Counted from the stretch's first letter, positions 15,150 to 25,273 are shown. The stretch: 44,207 bases of DNA from Bacteroidales bacterium UBA1769 (GCA_002314725.1 DCGV01000008.1:1-44207); one strand, 5' to 3'. Made by a program: numbers and translations. Notes: a model not told the origin generated them from the sequence alone.

Positions 15150-18100
15150 ATGCGCACAAGGAAGAAGATATTATTAACTATTTTCATGCTTTTGGTACTA
15201 ATACCTACAGCAGCTGTTCTTATTGTGCAAATACCATCGATTCAGACCAAAATCTGCCAATACGCAATCTCGAAAGTAGGTGAAAAGATTGATGGAAATA
15301 TCTCTTTATCAAAAGTTTACTACGCACTTCCCGACAGGGTAATCATTCAAGGTGCCAAGTTGACCGATGATAAAGGCGATACCATTTTCGAGAGTGAAAG
15401 AATATCTCTTGCCGTTGAGCTAATTCCATTGATTAGAAAAAAAGAAATTGTCATCACTAGAGCCGGAATTGCCGGAGGTGAATTCAATTTTAAAACACAA
15501 AAGGATGGAACTACCAATATTTCAAAGGTATTTGCCGGTTTTGTGGAGAAGAATTCCAATGAAAAGAGTCCAAGTGATTCAACGAACTCTTTGACAATAG
15601 AATTAAAACGCTTCTACATAGAGGATTTCGACTTTTCCATGGTAAATGAAACCGATGTTCAAGATACAGTATCAGAAGCGCTTGGGGCACACACAATGGA
15701 TTTCAATGATTTGCATCTCTTTGATATAAATCTTGAAGCCAAGAACATATTAGTCTCAAATGGCGATATCGAATTAAACCTTGAAAAATTAAGTGCCAAG
15801 GAGTCAAAAGGTTTCAATCTACACAATCTGTCTGGCGACGTTCTGGTTTCTAATGATAAGATCAATATTGACAATCTTGAACTTGAGGATGACTACTCAA
15901 ATATAAAGGCGAGCTATCTATCTTTTGTATTGGACAGCCCCGATGCATTCTCCGACTTTTTAAACAGTGTCTCACTCGGAGCGGATTTCAATGATGCAGT
16001 GCTCGACTTCAGAACTCTTCAATTCTTCACAAGCGGAATTGATTTCCTTACACTATGCCTTAAATTGAATGGTGAAGTCACTGGCCCTGTCGCCAACCTT
16101 CGAAGCGACAATCTGACAGCAGAGACCGAAACCGGTTTGACTAAGGTTTCACTCTCCACACATATTTCAGGTCTCCCTGATATTACCCAAACCATGGTTG
16201 GCATCGCCATAAAAGAGTGCACAACTACCACTGGAGATATAGAGCATATAATTAATCAAGTTTCGTCACACCCATTGAAACCTGGTTCTGTTGGCAATAT
16301 CCTGCCTGATGAAACCGTTTCATTCACCGGCTCTCTCGACGGCTTCTTCACTGACTTCGTAGCTTTTGGAAAGCTTGAAACCATTGAATCAGGAGTTGTA
16401 AACGTAGATGCTATCATGCGTTCCGATGAGCAGACACTAAACTATGAGATTATCGGTCATTTCAGCGGACACGATATAGATTTAGGTGCTATTGCAAAGA
16501 GTGACAAGGTTGGTAAATTAAATTTTGACGGGTCAATAGCAGGTACTGCGGGAACAGAGACCACATCTTTGGAGTTGGAGTCACTGACCGTACGTAACAT
16601 CTATTTCAACTCTTACAACTATCAAAACATTATTGCATCAGGACTCCTTGACAACACAAAGTTTGACGGACAGATAATCAGCGATGACCCTAATCTAAAC
16701 TTCAACTTCCACGGAACCGTAGGTTTCCCTCAAAATGGTGAGGATGCTCTATATAATTTCATATTGAATCTGAATAATGCAGATCTTCATGCTCTGAATT
16801 TCGATAAACGAGACGTTGCTAAAATCAAGCTCCGTGCAGAGGCGGACTTTAGAAAAAACATCTCAAATGACTTCTTGGGAGAGTTGAGAATAAATAATTT
16901 GGAGACTGAGTTACAAGATGGGAAAAACAATATAGGCGATATAATAATCAGTTCACTGTTTTCGAAAGCAAATTATCAAGTGGGTGTTAACTCCTCATTC
17001 CTCAAAGCTGAGTTCAACGGATCATCAGCACCTTCTAAATTCGTATCGGATATAGTGACCATTCTCGCAAAAAAAGAGTTATCCAATCTATTTAATAACC
17101 CATCAACAGAAAACACTCTTGAGGATAAATACGATATCAAATTGGAGAGTGCAGACCTCCGTCCAATCTGTAACTTCCTGTTACCTGGTCTATATATCGC
17201 AAATGGAACTTCATTGACCGGATCAATAATTGGCGACAAAGCTGATATTGTGTTGAATTCAGATCTCATTGCTTATCAGGACAACTATATTAGAAATCTC
17301 GAAATCAGCGCCATCAATAATCAATCATATACGAATGCTATAGTCAATTGTGCCTCTTTGCAGATGGGATCCATCATATCCAACGGAAACAATATCTCCA
17401 TCAAGTTGGATAACAACATTGCCGATTTGAGGGTAAATATGATGAACGACTCTGACAGCGATAATCATATTGATATACATAACGAAGTTTCATTCCTCAA
17501 CCCATCTACTCATAACGAAACAATTCATTCAAAATTCTTCAGTTCCGATATTGTATTCAACGGTCAGCATTGGAAGATACGGCCTTCCGAGATCAAAGTT
17601 AGAAAGGGTTATATAATCGTAGATGATTTTACTTTGGAAAATGATCTCCAGAATCTTCGGGTCGATGGTATTTTATCGTCATCAAAGAGCGATATGATAT
17701 CTGTAACAATGAATCAATTTGACCTATCCATATTGAATCCATTCTTATCAGAGGAGATGGCGTTGGGTGGAGAGTTATCCGGTTCAGGGTCTATGTATGG
17801 AGCATTGGGGAAAGATCGAGGTATCATTCTCAACATGAACGGTCAAGATTTAACATTCTCCGGTTCAGATTTGGGATCTATCCTTCTCGATTGCAATTGG
17901 GATGACAAATCTCAATCTTTCCAATACACTTTTGAAAACAAGAAGAGGGACGAAAGGCCTATTTTGCTTACGGGAAGTTTCAAACCGGATGATAAAAGCA
18001 TAAATCTCAATGCCAGAATCAACAGATTTGACGTCTCACCTCTCTCGGCTATGGCGAAAGGCATCGTTTCAAATCTATCTGGTGATATCTCTACCACCAT

Positions 18101-19577
18101 TAGAGTCCAGGGGCCTCTTGATAATCTTAAAATCACATCCAGAAACAACCGTATCAGAGATTTGGGATTCATACTTGACTTTACTCAAGTTCCATACATA
18201 TTGAATGGTACATTCTCCCTCTCCGAAAATGGTTTCAACCTTAATGATGCCACAATAAGCGACACTTTTGGGCACTCTGGAGTAGCAAAGGGTGGGATAA
18301 AGATGAATAATCTCAAGGATCCACGATTGGATCTGAATCTCGATCTGGTAAACATCCACGGACTCAATACAACATCAGCTGACAACAGTTCATTCTTCGG
18401 AAAAGCATTCGCGACAGGTAACGTATCATTGACAGGGCCTTTCTCCGCCTTGAATCTGGACATAGATATCGCGACAAATCAGAACTCTTCGATACATATC
18501 CCTCTGGGATCAGCCGCATCTACGAAGAGCTCGATGTTGACGTTTACAAACAATCTCCAGAGTATAGAATCAGCATATGACTCGCTTGTTCTCCATAATG
18601 CCGCATTGCAATCGTCCGGATCAATGGATGTCCATGTGAGAGTTGACGCTACGCCTGATGCTGAGATTCAAATTGTCATTAATGAATCGTTGGGCGACGC
18701 TATTAAAGCCAGAGGCAACGGACTTGTCGATATCAATGTTGGAGAGGATTTGTTCGACATAAAAGGTGATTATCATATAAACGAGGGAAGTTATAAATTA
18801 GTCATACTTGGATTGGTCTCTAAAGATTTCAACATAATGCAGGGTGGAACCATAAACTTCAACGGAGACATTATGCAGAGTGACTTGAATCTGACGGCCA
18901 ACTATAGAACAAAGGCCTCGTTGAGCACTTTGATTCCTGAGATGACTACCAGAAGGAATATTGATTGCAATATCGGTATTGCCGGGAAACTTGCCAATCC
19001 TGAGTTAACATTCGATATAGAAGTTCCTGACCTCGACCCTACTACGGAGAGCATCATCGAGAGTACGATGAACACTGAGGAGAAACGTCTGAAACAGATG
19101 TTGACACTGTTGGTAACCGGAGGCTTCATGCCTGACGAACAATCAGGTATTGTCAACAACACCACAGTCCTTTTCTCAAATGCTTCAGAAATCATGTCCA
19201 ACCAGTTGAACAATGTCTTCAGGCAACTCGATATACCTCTAGATCTCGGTTTCAACTACCAACCAGGTGAAAACGGCAGAGATATTTTCGACGTTGCCGT
19301 TTCAACCCAACTATTCAACAATAGGGTAACAATTAATGGAAATATAGGCAATAGCCAATATCTTGGAGCAAGTAAGAGCGATATAGTCGGAGATGTCGAT
19401 ATGGAGATCAAACTGACATCCAGCGGGAAGATCAGATTAACTCTATTCTCCCACTCAGCCGACCAATACAGCACCTATCTTGACCAGACACAAAGAAATG
19501 GAGCAGGTATTGCCTATCAAGAGGAATTTGACACATTTAAAGAGTTGTGGCAAAAGATTTTTAAATCCAAGAAATAA
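15150..19577 (+). CDS. tamB: TamB / DUF490 family translocation and assembly module protein
   Basis: Very large envelope protein (1,475 residues from the chosen start) of the TamB/AsmA-like group, which bridges the inner and outer membranes as a hydrophobic beta-groove and is linked to outer-membrane protein assembly or phospholipid transport. The start at 15150 puts a basic MRTRKK stretch directly before a single membrane anchor (about 7-27). The longer frame from 15066 would cover the promoter. The middle is long, repetitive, beta-rich and Asn/Asp/Ser-rich. The C-terminal 350 residues match the DUF490 domain: INEGSYKLVILGLVSKDFNI, LTANYRTKASLSTL, LTLLVTGGFMPDEQSG, then the NRVTINGNIGN and DVDMEIKLTSSGKIRL strands. 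It leads a packed operon; the next gene starts one base after its stop. Confidence 0.88.
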   Translation: MRTRKKILLTIFMLLVLIPTAAVLIVQIPSIQTKICQYAISKVGEKIDGNISLSKVYYALPDRVIIQGAKLTDDKGDTIFESERISLAVELIPLIRKKEIVITRAGIAGGEFNFKTQKDGTTNISKVFAGFVEKNSNEKSPSDSTNSLTIELKRFYIEDFDFSMVNETDVQDTVSEALGAHTMDFNDLHLFDINLEAKNILVSNGDIELNLEKLSAKESKGFNLHNLSGDVLVSNDKINIDNLELEDDYSNIKASYLSFVLDSPDAFSDFLNSVSLGADFNDAVLDFRTLQFFTSGIDFLTLCLKLNGEVTGPVANLRSDNLTAETETGLTKVSLSTHISGLPDITQTMVGIAIKECTTTTGDIEHIINQVSSHPLKPGSVGNILPDETVSFTGSLDGFFTDFVAFGKLETIESGVVNVDAIMRSDEQTLNYEIIGHFSGHDIDLGAIAKSDKVGKLNFDGSIAGTAGTETTSLELESLTVRNIYFNSYNYQNIIASGLLDNTKFDGQIISDDPNLNFNFHGTVGFPQNGEDALYNFILNLNNADLHALNFDKRDVAKIKLRAEADFRKNISNDFLGELRINNLETELQDGKNNIGDIIISSLFSKANYQVGVNSSFLKAEFNGSSAPSKFVSDIVTILAKKELSNLFNNPSTENTLEDKYDIKLESADLRPICNFLLPGLYIANGTSLTGSIIGDKADIVLNSDLIAYQDNYIRNLEISAINNQSYTNAIVNCASLQMGSIISNGNNISIKLDNNIADLRVNMMNDSDSDNHIDIHNEVSFLNPSTHNETIHSKFFSSDIVFNGQHWKIRPSEIKVRKGYIIVDDFTLENDLQNLRVDGILSSSKSDMISVTMNQFDLSILNPFLSEEMALGGELSGSGSMYGALGKDRGIILNMNGQDLTFSGSDLGSILLDCNWDDKSQSFQYTFENKKRDERPILLTGSFKPDDKSINLNARINRFDVSPLSAMAKGIVSNLSGDISTTIRVQGPLDNLKITSRNNRIRDLGFILDFTQVPYILNGTFSLSENGFNLNDATISDTFGHSGVAKGGIKMNNLKDPRLDLNLDLVNIHGLNTTSADNSSFFGKAFATGNVSLTGPFSALNLDIDIATNQNSSIHIPLGSAASTKSSMLTFTNNLQSIESAYDSLVLHNAALQSSGSMDVHVRVDATPDAEIQIVINESLGDAIKARGNGLVDINVGEDLFDIKGDYHINEGSYKLVILGLVSKDFNIMQGGTINFNGDIMQSDLNLTANYRTKASLSTLIPEMTTRRNIDCNIGIAGKLANPELTFDIEVPDLDPTTESIIESTMNTEEKRLKQMLTLLVTGGFMPDEQSGIVNNTTVLFSNASEIMSNQLNNVFRQLDIPLDLGFNYQPGENGRDIFDVAVSTQLFNNRVTINGNIGNSQYLGASKSDIVGDVDMEIKLTSSGKIRLTLFSHSADQYSTYLDQTQRNGAGIAYQEEFDTFKELWQKIFKSKK

Positions 19578-19578
19578 G

Positions 19579-20274
19579 ATGAAGCTTCATTTGATACCAA
19601 CACCATTAGGAGAGAATGAATTGACTGAGGTCCTACCTCAATACCTACTTGACTCTATTACAGGAATCAATCTATTCTTCGTGGAAGAGTTGCGTACGGC
19701 AAGACGATTCCTGTCGAAGGCCGGATTTCGCGGCAAAATAGACGAACTGACACTCCTTGAACTGAATGAGCACACTCCACGCGAGACCATAGAGGAGTAT
19801 TCAAAATTGCTCAAGACGCGTGACGCTGCAATAATTTCTGAAGCCGGTTTACCTGCAGTCGCTGATCCAGGTGCTCTTTTAGTGGAATTAGCCCATAAAA
19901 TGGATGTTGAAGTAATACCATATGTCGGACCGTCATCATTGATGATGGCGCTTATGTCATCAGGAATGAACGGACAGTGTTTCGCATTCAATGGCTATCT
20001 GCCGGTAAAAAAGGAGGAACGGAGATCTGCATTGATCAATATAGAGAAGATATCTTCACAAAGGTCTCAAAGTCAGATAATGATCGAAACACCTTATCGA
20101 AACGATTCACTTTTGGAGGAGATGTTATCGACATTGAAAGAGAGTACCAAGATATGTATTGCTGCCGATATTACTCTTCCAACACAATACATAAAAACAA
20201 AGAGTGTTGCACAATGGAAAAAGGCTCATCCTACCATCGGGAAACGTCCATGTGTTTTCATTATTCAAGCATAG
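19579..20274 (+). CDS. RsmI-like SAM-dependent methyltransferase (tetrapyrrole methylase fold)
   Basis: Start set at 19579 (MKLHLIPTPLGEN), the usual N-terminus of this family and one base after the tamB stop; an in-frame upstream extension overlaps tamB. The 231-residue protein has the tetrapyrrole-methylase fold of RsmI, which 2'-O-methylates C1402 of 16S rRNA: HLIPTPLG at the start, FFVEELRTARRFL, RDAAIISEAGLPAVADPGALLV (conserved loop), and VIPYVGPSSLMMALMSSG. Bacteroidota carry both a full-length RsmI and this shorter relative, so the rRNA target is plausible but not proven. It is inside the tamB-rsmI-folB-mtaB gene string. Confidence 0.85.
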   Translation: MKLHLIPTPLGENELTEVLPQYLLDSITGINLFFVEELRTARRFLSKAGFRGKIDELTLLELNEHTPRETIEEYSKLLKTRDAAIISEAGLPAVADPGALLVELAHKMDVEVIPYVGPSSLMMALMSSGMNGQCFAFNGYLPVKKEERRSALINIEKISSQRSQSQIMIETPYRNDSLLEEMLSTLKESTKICIAADITLPTQYIKTKSVAQWKKAHPTIGKRPCVFIIQA

Positions 20275-20277
20275 AGT

Positions 20278-20673
20278 ATGGCTATTATAGGAAAATTAAA
20301 ATTGACAAACATTGAATTCCATGCATTTCATGGAGTCCTTGAGCAAGAGAAGCAGGAAGGAAACCGTTTCAGTGTCGATTTTGAGTGCGATTACGATATG
20401 ACGGATGCGGGCCGATATGACCTTCTTAAATCCGCAGTCAATTATGTCAATGTTTACGATATTATTAAACATGAAATGGAGACTCCTTCAGAATTGATAG
20501 AGAACGTAGCTTATCGAATTCTGGATACCATAGAATATAATTTCAGAAATATTAAAAAGTGTACTGTTACGGTAACAAAATTCAATCCGCCTCTTGAGAA
20601 GTGCGAAGCAGAGAGTGGCTTCAAAGCAATGGGGGCAGAGAAATCATCAGCAACACTATCTTTTGAACGATGA
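20278..20673 (+). CDS. folB: Dihydroneopterin aldolase
   Basis: Small folate-pathway enzyme that converts 7,8-dihydroneopterin to 6-hydroxymethyl-dihydropterin and glycolaldehyde. Family features are the N-terminal KLTNIEFHAFHGVLEQEK block, the central VNYVNVYDIIK, SELIENVAYRILDTI, and VTVTKFNPPLE near the C-terminus (the KPxPP-like motif of FolB). Length, 131 residues, is typical; the active form is an octamer in the family. It starts three bases after the methyltransferase stop and overlaps mtaB by four bases (ATGA), so all three are probably translated from one mRNA. Confidence 0.92.
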   Translation: MAIIGKLKLTNIEFHAFHGVLEQEKQEGNRFSVDFECDYDMTDAGRYDLLKSAVNYVNVYDIIKHEMETPSELIENVAYRILDTIEYNFRNIKKCTVTVTKFNPPLEKCEAESGFKAMGAEKSSATLSFER

Positions 20674-21938
20674 GAGTAGCATTTGAAACATTAGGTTGTA
20701 AATTGAATTTTGCAGAATCATCTACCTTTGGACGGGAGTTTGTTGCAAATGGATATACGATTGTCAAACCTACCCAACAGGCAGATGTTTACGTCATCAA
20801 CACCTGCACAGTTACAGAACATGCAGATAAAAAGTGTCGTAATTTCATTCGCCGTGTAAGGAAAATATCCCCTAACGCGATAGTCGCTGTCACCGGTTGT
20901 TACGCTCAATTGAAGCCGGAAGAGATTCATAAAGACACAGGTGCAGATATTGTTATTGGAGCCGCACAAAAGGGAGATCTGTTCCGATTGGTGAGTGACA
21001 AAATTGAAAAGAGAGAATCTGAGTCTATCTATAGTTGTGATATAAAGAGTATTGAGACTATGTTCCCTGCATACTCTTCCGGAGAGAGAACACGTTCTTT
21101 TCTCAAAGTCCAGGATGGATGTGACTATTTCTGTACATATTGCACAATCCCGCTTGCTCGCGGTAAGAGTCGCAACATCACTATCAGAGAACTTGTTGAG
21201 CAAGCTAATGATATAGCGTCGCAAGGTATTAAGGAGATCGTTCTCACAGGTGTAAATACAGGGGATTTCGGTAAAAGTACCGGAGAGAGTTTCTTGGATC
21301 TATTGAAAGCTCTGAATGATGTTGATGGGATAGAACGTTATCGCATCTCTTCTATCGAACCAAATCTTCTAAAAGAAGATATCGTTGAATGGATCGCATC
21401 CGGGACTAAATTCCTGCCTCATTTCCATATCCCTATCCAGTCAGGTTGCGACAGAATATTGGCCTTGATGAAACGTCGTTACAATACCACAATGTTCGAA
21501 TCCAAGATCAATATGATTCGTGACAAGATGGAAACTCCGGAAGAGAGGTATACAAAAGTATTTTTCGGTATCGATGTGATAGTAGGCTTCCCTGGTGAGA
21601 GTGAAGAGGATTTCCAACATACTTATGATTTCTTGTCAAGAATACGACCTGCATTCCTGCATATCTTCCCATATTCAAGACGTGCCAACACCATTGCCGA
21701 CCAGATGCCGGATCAGGTACAGGAGAGTGTGAAGACAAGACGCGTGGAGGCTCTCGAAGAGCTCTGTTCAAAACTGCATTCAGAATTTTGTCAAGCCAAC
21801 AAAGGGAGAAAACTTCCAGTACTGTTCGAGAGTACAGAAAAAGATGGAATGATGTTTGGCTATACTGACAATTACATCAGGGTTGAACGTCCTTTCGATA
21901 AAGAGTTGATAGGAAATATCAAAGAGGAGATTCTATAA
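20670..21938 (+). CDS. mtaB: tRNA t6A37 methylthiotransferase MtaB
   Basis: Radical SAM enzyme that adds a methylthio group to t6A at position 37 of tRNA, giving ms2t6A. The N-terminal MTTase domain has its three iron-sulfur cysteines at Cys10, Cys46 and Cys77. The radical SAM cluster is CDYFCTYC (151-158). Downstream come REL..., VLTGVNTGDFG, HIPIQSGCDRILALMKRRY and DVIVGFPGESEEDF, diagnostic for the MiaB/MtaB group; GVNTGDFG and the TLGCKLN start fit MtaB rather than MiaB or RimO. A C-terminal TRAM-like strand region closes the protein (422 residues). It depends on the t6A made by TsaD, encoded 6 kb away in this window. Confidence 0.9.
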   Translation: MRVAFETLGCKLNFAESSTFGREFVANGYTIVKPTQQADVYVINTCTVTEHADKKCRNFIRRVRKISPNAIVAVTGCYAQLKPEEIHKDTGADIVIGAAQKGDLFRLVSDKIEKRESESIYSCDIKSIETMFPAYSSGERTRSFLKVQDGCDYFCTYCTIPLARGKSRNITIRELVEQANDIASQGIKEIVLTGVNTGDFGKSTGESFLDLLKALNDVDGIERYRISSIEPNLLKEDIVEWIASGTKFLPHFHIPIQSGCDRILALMKRRYNTTMFESKINMIRDKMETPEERYTKVFFGIDVIVGFPGESEEDFQHTYDFLSRIRPAFLHIFPYSRRANTIADQMPDQVQESVKTRRVEALEELCSKLHSEFCQANKGRKLPVLFESTEKDGMMFGYTDNYIRVERPFDKELIGNIKEEIL

Positions 21939-22703
21939 ATGAACAGAGTAGTTTTTCTGGGTACGGGAACATCCCAAGGGGTTCCGATGATTGGGTGCAA
22001 CTGTGAGGTCTGCAGATCTACAGATCCTCGAGATAAGAGACTACGTTCTTCAATATATGTAGAATATGAAGGGTTAAAATTGGTGGTTGACGCTGGGCCT
22101 GATTTCAGATCGCAAATGCTTGCAAATAACATTCAGGATCTGGATGCGATTCTTCTCACACACAAACATATCGACCACGTCGGAGGTCTGGATGATGTCA
22201 GGGCTCTGAACTATTTTGAAAAGAGAGCTTTCCCTATATACTGCGAAGAGACTACATACGAATCATTGAAGAGGACTTTTTATTATGCCTTCAGTGAAAA
22301 CAAATATCCCGGAGTACCGGAATACAATATCGAAATCATTGAGAACAAACCATTTAAAATAAATGATGTTGAAATAATCCCTATTAGGGCTATGCATTAT
22401 CAATTGCCTGTATTGGGGTTCAGATTCGGTAATTTCGCATATGTGACAGATGCCAATTTTATACCTGAAGAGGAGTATGAGAAACTGCAAGGTGTGAACT
22501 ATTTTGTCATCAATACAGTAAAGAGAACAAAACACATTTCACATTATTCTCTGCCCGAGGCTATCGCCGTTGCCCGAAGAGTTGGAGCGAAGCAGAGCTA
22601 TCTGACTCATCTGTCCCACCAATTTCCTAGGTATACGGAATTCGCAGCAGAATTACCAGATAAAATATATCCAGCATACGATGGTTTATCAATAATATTT
22701 TAA
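21939..22703 (+). CDS. Metallo-beta-lactamase fold hydrolase (PhnP-like)
   Basis: Begins directly after the mtaB stop with no gap. The metal ligands THKHIDHVGG at 74-83 (His75, His77, Asp79, His80) mark the metallo-beta-lactamase fold. FLGTGTSQGVPMIGCNCEVC (split at 6-25) supplies a structural zinc site of three cysteines (Cys20, Cys22, Cys25), as in PhnP-type phosphodiesterases. Later metal ligands are in MHYQLPVLGFR, FAYVTDA and THLSHQF. PhnP hydrolyses cyclic phosphodiesters in phosphonate breakdown, but there are no phosphonate genes here, and Bacteroidota often carry this gene as a housekeeping member with unknown substrate. Length is 254 residues. Confidence 0.85.
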   Translation: MNRVVFLGTGTSQGVPMIGCNCEVCRSTDPRDKRLRSSIYVEYEGLKLVVDAGPDFRSQMLANNIQDLDAILLTHKHIDHVGGLDDVRALNYFEKRAFPIYCEETTYESLKRTFYYAFSENKYPGVPEYNIEIIENKPFKINDVEIIPIRAMHYQLPVLGFRFGNFAYVTDANFIPEEEYEKLQGVNYFVINTVKRTKHISHYSLPEAIAVARRVGAKQSYLTHLSHQFPRYTEFAAELPDKIYPAYDGLSIIF

Positions 22704-22713
22704 GAATAATTAT

Positions 22714-22721
22714 TATCTTTG
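22714..22721 (+). promoter_or_regulatory. -7 promoter box for the export operon
   Basis: TATCTTTG matches TAnnTTTG, 20 bases before the ATG at 22742 and in the only gap of the long plus-strand run. Expected transcript start near 22727 leaves a 15-base leader. The -33 position (near 22691) reads AATA, so support is partial. Confidence 0.55.
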
Positions 22722-22741
22722 AAGATTATATATAATATAAG

Positions 22742-23569
22742 ATGAAAAAGAGTTCAATCCTTCACTCAGAAGACTATATCAAGGTTTCAACCTTTTCCAG
22801 CAAATTAGTGATCTGGGCATTGGCATTTTTAGCTTTAGGTCTGTTAGCTTGGTGTTTCGGTGGAGTGGTAACCGATAAAGAGAACATTAAAGGAGTTATC
22901 TTTCCTTTTGACGGTTCTGCGAATGTCTCTATTCCCAATGACGGTACTGTAAAAGAGATTTTTGTTCACAAAGGAGATATGGTTCAAAAAGGGCAAACTC
23001 TAGCTCTTGTCTCTATCGCAGGCTCCTACAGTATCATTTCGGCACCATATGAAGGTGAAATTCTTTCATTCATTCCAGAGAATCAGTCTTTCAATGCATT
23101 TGAAGATATTTTCCACATTCTAACAGACGAAACATCTTCAAACGTTTTGACAATATTTGCTTATGCCGATTTCAACTCTAGCAGACTCTTCCATGAAGGA
23201 CAGGAGGTACAGATAACTCCATCGTTTGAAACACGGGAAAGAGTAGGTTTCGTAAAGGGCAAAATAGTAAGCGTTTCTTCATATCCTGTAAGCAAAGAGG
23301 AGACAATTTCCAAGTTACAGAACGCATCAATGGTTGACGAGGTATTCCCTACTTCCCCTTCTGTTTTTGAAATATCGATTACAATGGATACAAAAGCAAA
23401 TGATCCTACGCAACTTGATTGGTCTTTCAATCAGAAGGAGCCAATCAATATGAGTGTCGGAACATACTGCGATATTGAAGTAATAGTCAAATCCCGTTCT
23501 ATCTTCAAATATCTACTTGAAAACGTACAAGAGGCCCGCAATACAACCAAATTATGGCGAAAGAGATAA
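22742..23569 (+). CDS. NHLM-type membrane fusion protein of an ABC exporter
   Basis: Inner-membrane-anchored adaptor (HlyD/membrane fusion family) resembling the NHLM bacteriocin secretion protein (TIGR03794). A short basic N-terminus is followed by one transmembrane helix (about 22-41), then a lipoyl/biotinyl-like half: VSIPNDGTVKEIFVHKGDMV and QTLALVS form the first half motif, and SIISAPYEGEILSFIPEN the second. There is no long coiled-coil hairpin, which is typical of NHLM adaptors (275 residues) rather than HlyD. The last 16 bases overlap the start of the ABC protein in a shifted frame, implying coupled translation. It probably links the two ABC subunits to periplasmic partners encoded further down. 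Confidence 0.75.
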   Translation: MKKSSILHSEDYIKVSTFSSKLVIWALAFLALGLLAWCFGGVVTDKENIKGVIFPFDGSANVSIPNDGTVKEIFVHKGDMVQKGQTLALVSIAGSYSIISAPYEGEILSFIPENQSFNAFEDIFHILTDETSSNVLTIFAYADFNSSRLFHEGQEVQITPSFETRERVGFVKGKIVSVSSYPVSKEETISKLQNASMVDEVFPTSPSVFEISITMDTKANDPTQLDWSFNQKEPINMSVGTYCDIEVIVKSRSIFKYLLENVQEARNTTKLWRKR

Positions 23570-25272
23570 ATCATATTGCGTTTCTCAAACAACACCTGAA
23601 GGGTTTCGATGACATTGTCAAGATATCAATAGGTATCTCTCTGCTTTGCGTGGTTTATAAGATAGCAGAGCCTATTCTCAAACAAATATTGATTGACGAC
23701 GTTCTTTCCGGTGTAAATCCAGATTGGGGTGCGCCTTTGATTTTTTTCGTCATATTCCTTACGCTATTTGATACCGTTCTACGCCTGGTGGAATCATTGA
23801 CATGGCGACAGAGACTGGGTATGGCCATAAGTTCAAAAAGTGAAATGTTCTGGCATGCCATCAGACTTCCGGTCGGTTTCTATCAAGACAAATATGCTGG
23901 GGACATTGCTGGAAGAATAAATTTCAGTACTCAGATCATCAAGAGCCTGGATAAAATATTCTACATTCTTGAAGATGCTCTACTAATTGTATTTTATCTC
24001 TATTTCATGATAAAATACAATCTTTATCTATCCGGTTTGGCAATACTTGATATTGCCATCACTCTATACATCACCAAGAGAGTGAATAAGAAGATAAAAC
24101 AGATCAATGTCAAGAAACAAAAGGATTCTGATATTTTACAAGGTATTACAGCTGCATCTATAGGTAATATTGATGCCATCAAAGCTTCTGCAGGAGAGAA
24201 ATCATTCTTGAACAGATGGACGGAACGCTTCAGCATGATGCAAAGGTCAGAGATAGATGCTAACAGCTCTACACTGAAACTTGGCACTGTTCCATTGTTC
24301 ATAGAAGCGATCTCTACCGTACTTGTATTGGGAATCGGTGCGAAGTTCATAATGTCTGGCTATATGACAGTAGGTATGTTGATGTCCTTCCAGAGCTTCA
24401 TGACCGCTTTCATGAACCCTGTCAATCACTTTACCAAACTCCAACAGGATATTTTGAACATCAATGTCAAAGTAGATAGGATGGATGAGGTGTTGAGTGC
24501 TGAGTGTGATGTCCCTGATGAATTGAGTCCAGTATCCCATATCGTGGATGACAAGCTATCCGGAGAGTTGGAATTGAGACACGTGACCTTCGGTTATGAC
24601 AGGAATCTTCCACCTATCATAGAAGATTTCAACATGCATATCAAACCTGGACAGAGCGTAGCATTCGTCGGTGGTTCCGGCAGTGGTAAGAGCACCTTGG
24701 CAAAATTGATCTCGGGTATCATCAAGCCTTGGTCTGGGGAGATATTATTTGATGGTCAACCATTGGAAAAGATCAATCGTGACGTCTTTGCGAACTCTGT
24801 ATCCATAATAGATCAGAACATTGTTCTCTTCGATGGTTCTATTGAAGAGAATATAAAGATGTGGGATGATTCAATTGAAAATTACGTTATGATTTTTGCC
24901 AGCCATCAAGCTCAAATACACAACGATATCGTAATCAGAAAGAATTCATACGATTCTGCGATTGAAAACGGCGGTAAAAATTTCTCAGGCGGACAAAGAC
25001 AGCGTATTGAACTTGCTACAGCCTTTGCAAAAGAGCCAACTTTCATCATAATGGATGAAGGCACTTCGGCTCTTGATGCCATCACAGAAAATACGGTTAT
25101 GACAAATATGCGTAACATGGGTTGTTCTCAAATCATAATCGCACATAGATTAAGTACTATCCGCGATTGTAATGAGATCATTGTATTACGCAACGGGAAG
25201 GTGGTAGAGCGTGGAACTCATGAAGAATTAATTAAAAACAAAGGGTATTATTGTCATTTGGTAGAGAATTAA
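23554..25272 (+). CDS. NHLM-type ABC exporter, first subunit, lacking the C39 peptidase domain
   Basis: Fused membrane-plus-ATPase half-transporter. Hydrophobic helices cover about 20-75, 135-175 and 245-290. The nucleotide-binding domain begins near 337 with Walker A GGSGSGKST (373-381), ABC signature FSGGQ (477-481), Walker B FIIMDE (497-502) and the switch histidine in AHRLST, so the ATPase looks intact. The best fit I can make is the TIGR03796 subunit of NHLM exporters, which normally runs about 710 residues with an N-terminal C39 cysteine-peptidase domain. This protein has 572 and starts straight at the transmembrane region, as if that domain were removed cleanly. It could also be a divergent peptide exporter of another class. 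Confidence 0.75.
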   Translation: MAKEINHIAFLKQHLKGFDDIVKISIGISLLCVVYKIAEPILKQILIDDVLSGVNPDWGAPLIFFVIFLTLFDTVLRLVESLTWRQRLGMAISSKSEMFWHAIRLPVGFYQDKYAGDIAGRINFSTQIIKSLDKIFYILEDALLIVFYLYFMIKYNLYLSGLAILDIAITLYITKRVNKKIKQINVKKQKDSDILQGITAASIGNIDAIKASAGEKSFLNRWTERFSMMQRSEIDANSSTLKLGTVPLFIEAISTVLVLGIGAKFIMSGYMTVGMLMSFQSFMTAFMNPVNHFTKLQQDILNINVKVDRMDEVLSAECDVPDELSPVSHIVDDKLSGELELRHVTFGYDRNLPPIIEDFNMHIKPGQSVAFVGGSGSGKSTLAKLISGIIKPWSGEILFDGQPLEKINRDVFANSVSIIDQNIVLFDGSIEENIKMWDDSIENYVMIFASHQAQIHNDIVIRKNSYDSAIENGGKNFSGGQRQRIELATAFAKEPTFIIMDEGTSALDAITENTVMTNMRNMGCSQIIIAHRLSTIRDCNEIIVLRNGKVVERGTHEELIKNKGYYCHLVEN

Positions 25273-25273
25273 T

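Noticed and set aside
19480..19578. 33-residue N-terminal extension of the RsmI-like protein
   Set aside because: It overlaps tamB out of frame; the family starts at MKLHLIPTPLG.
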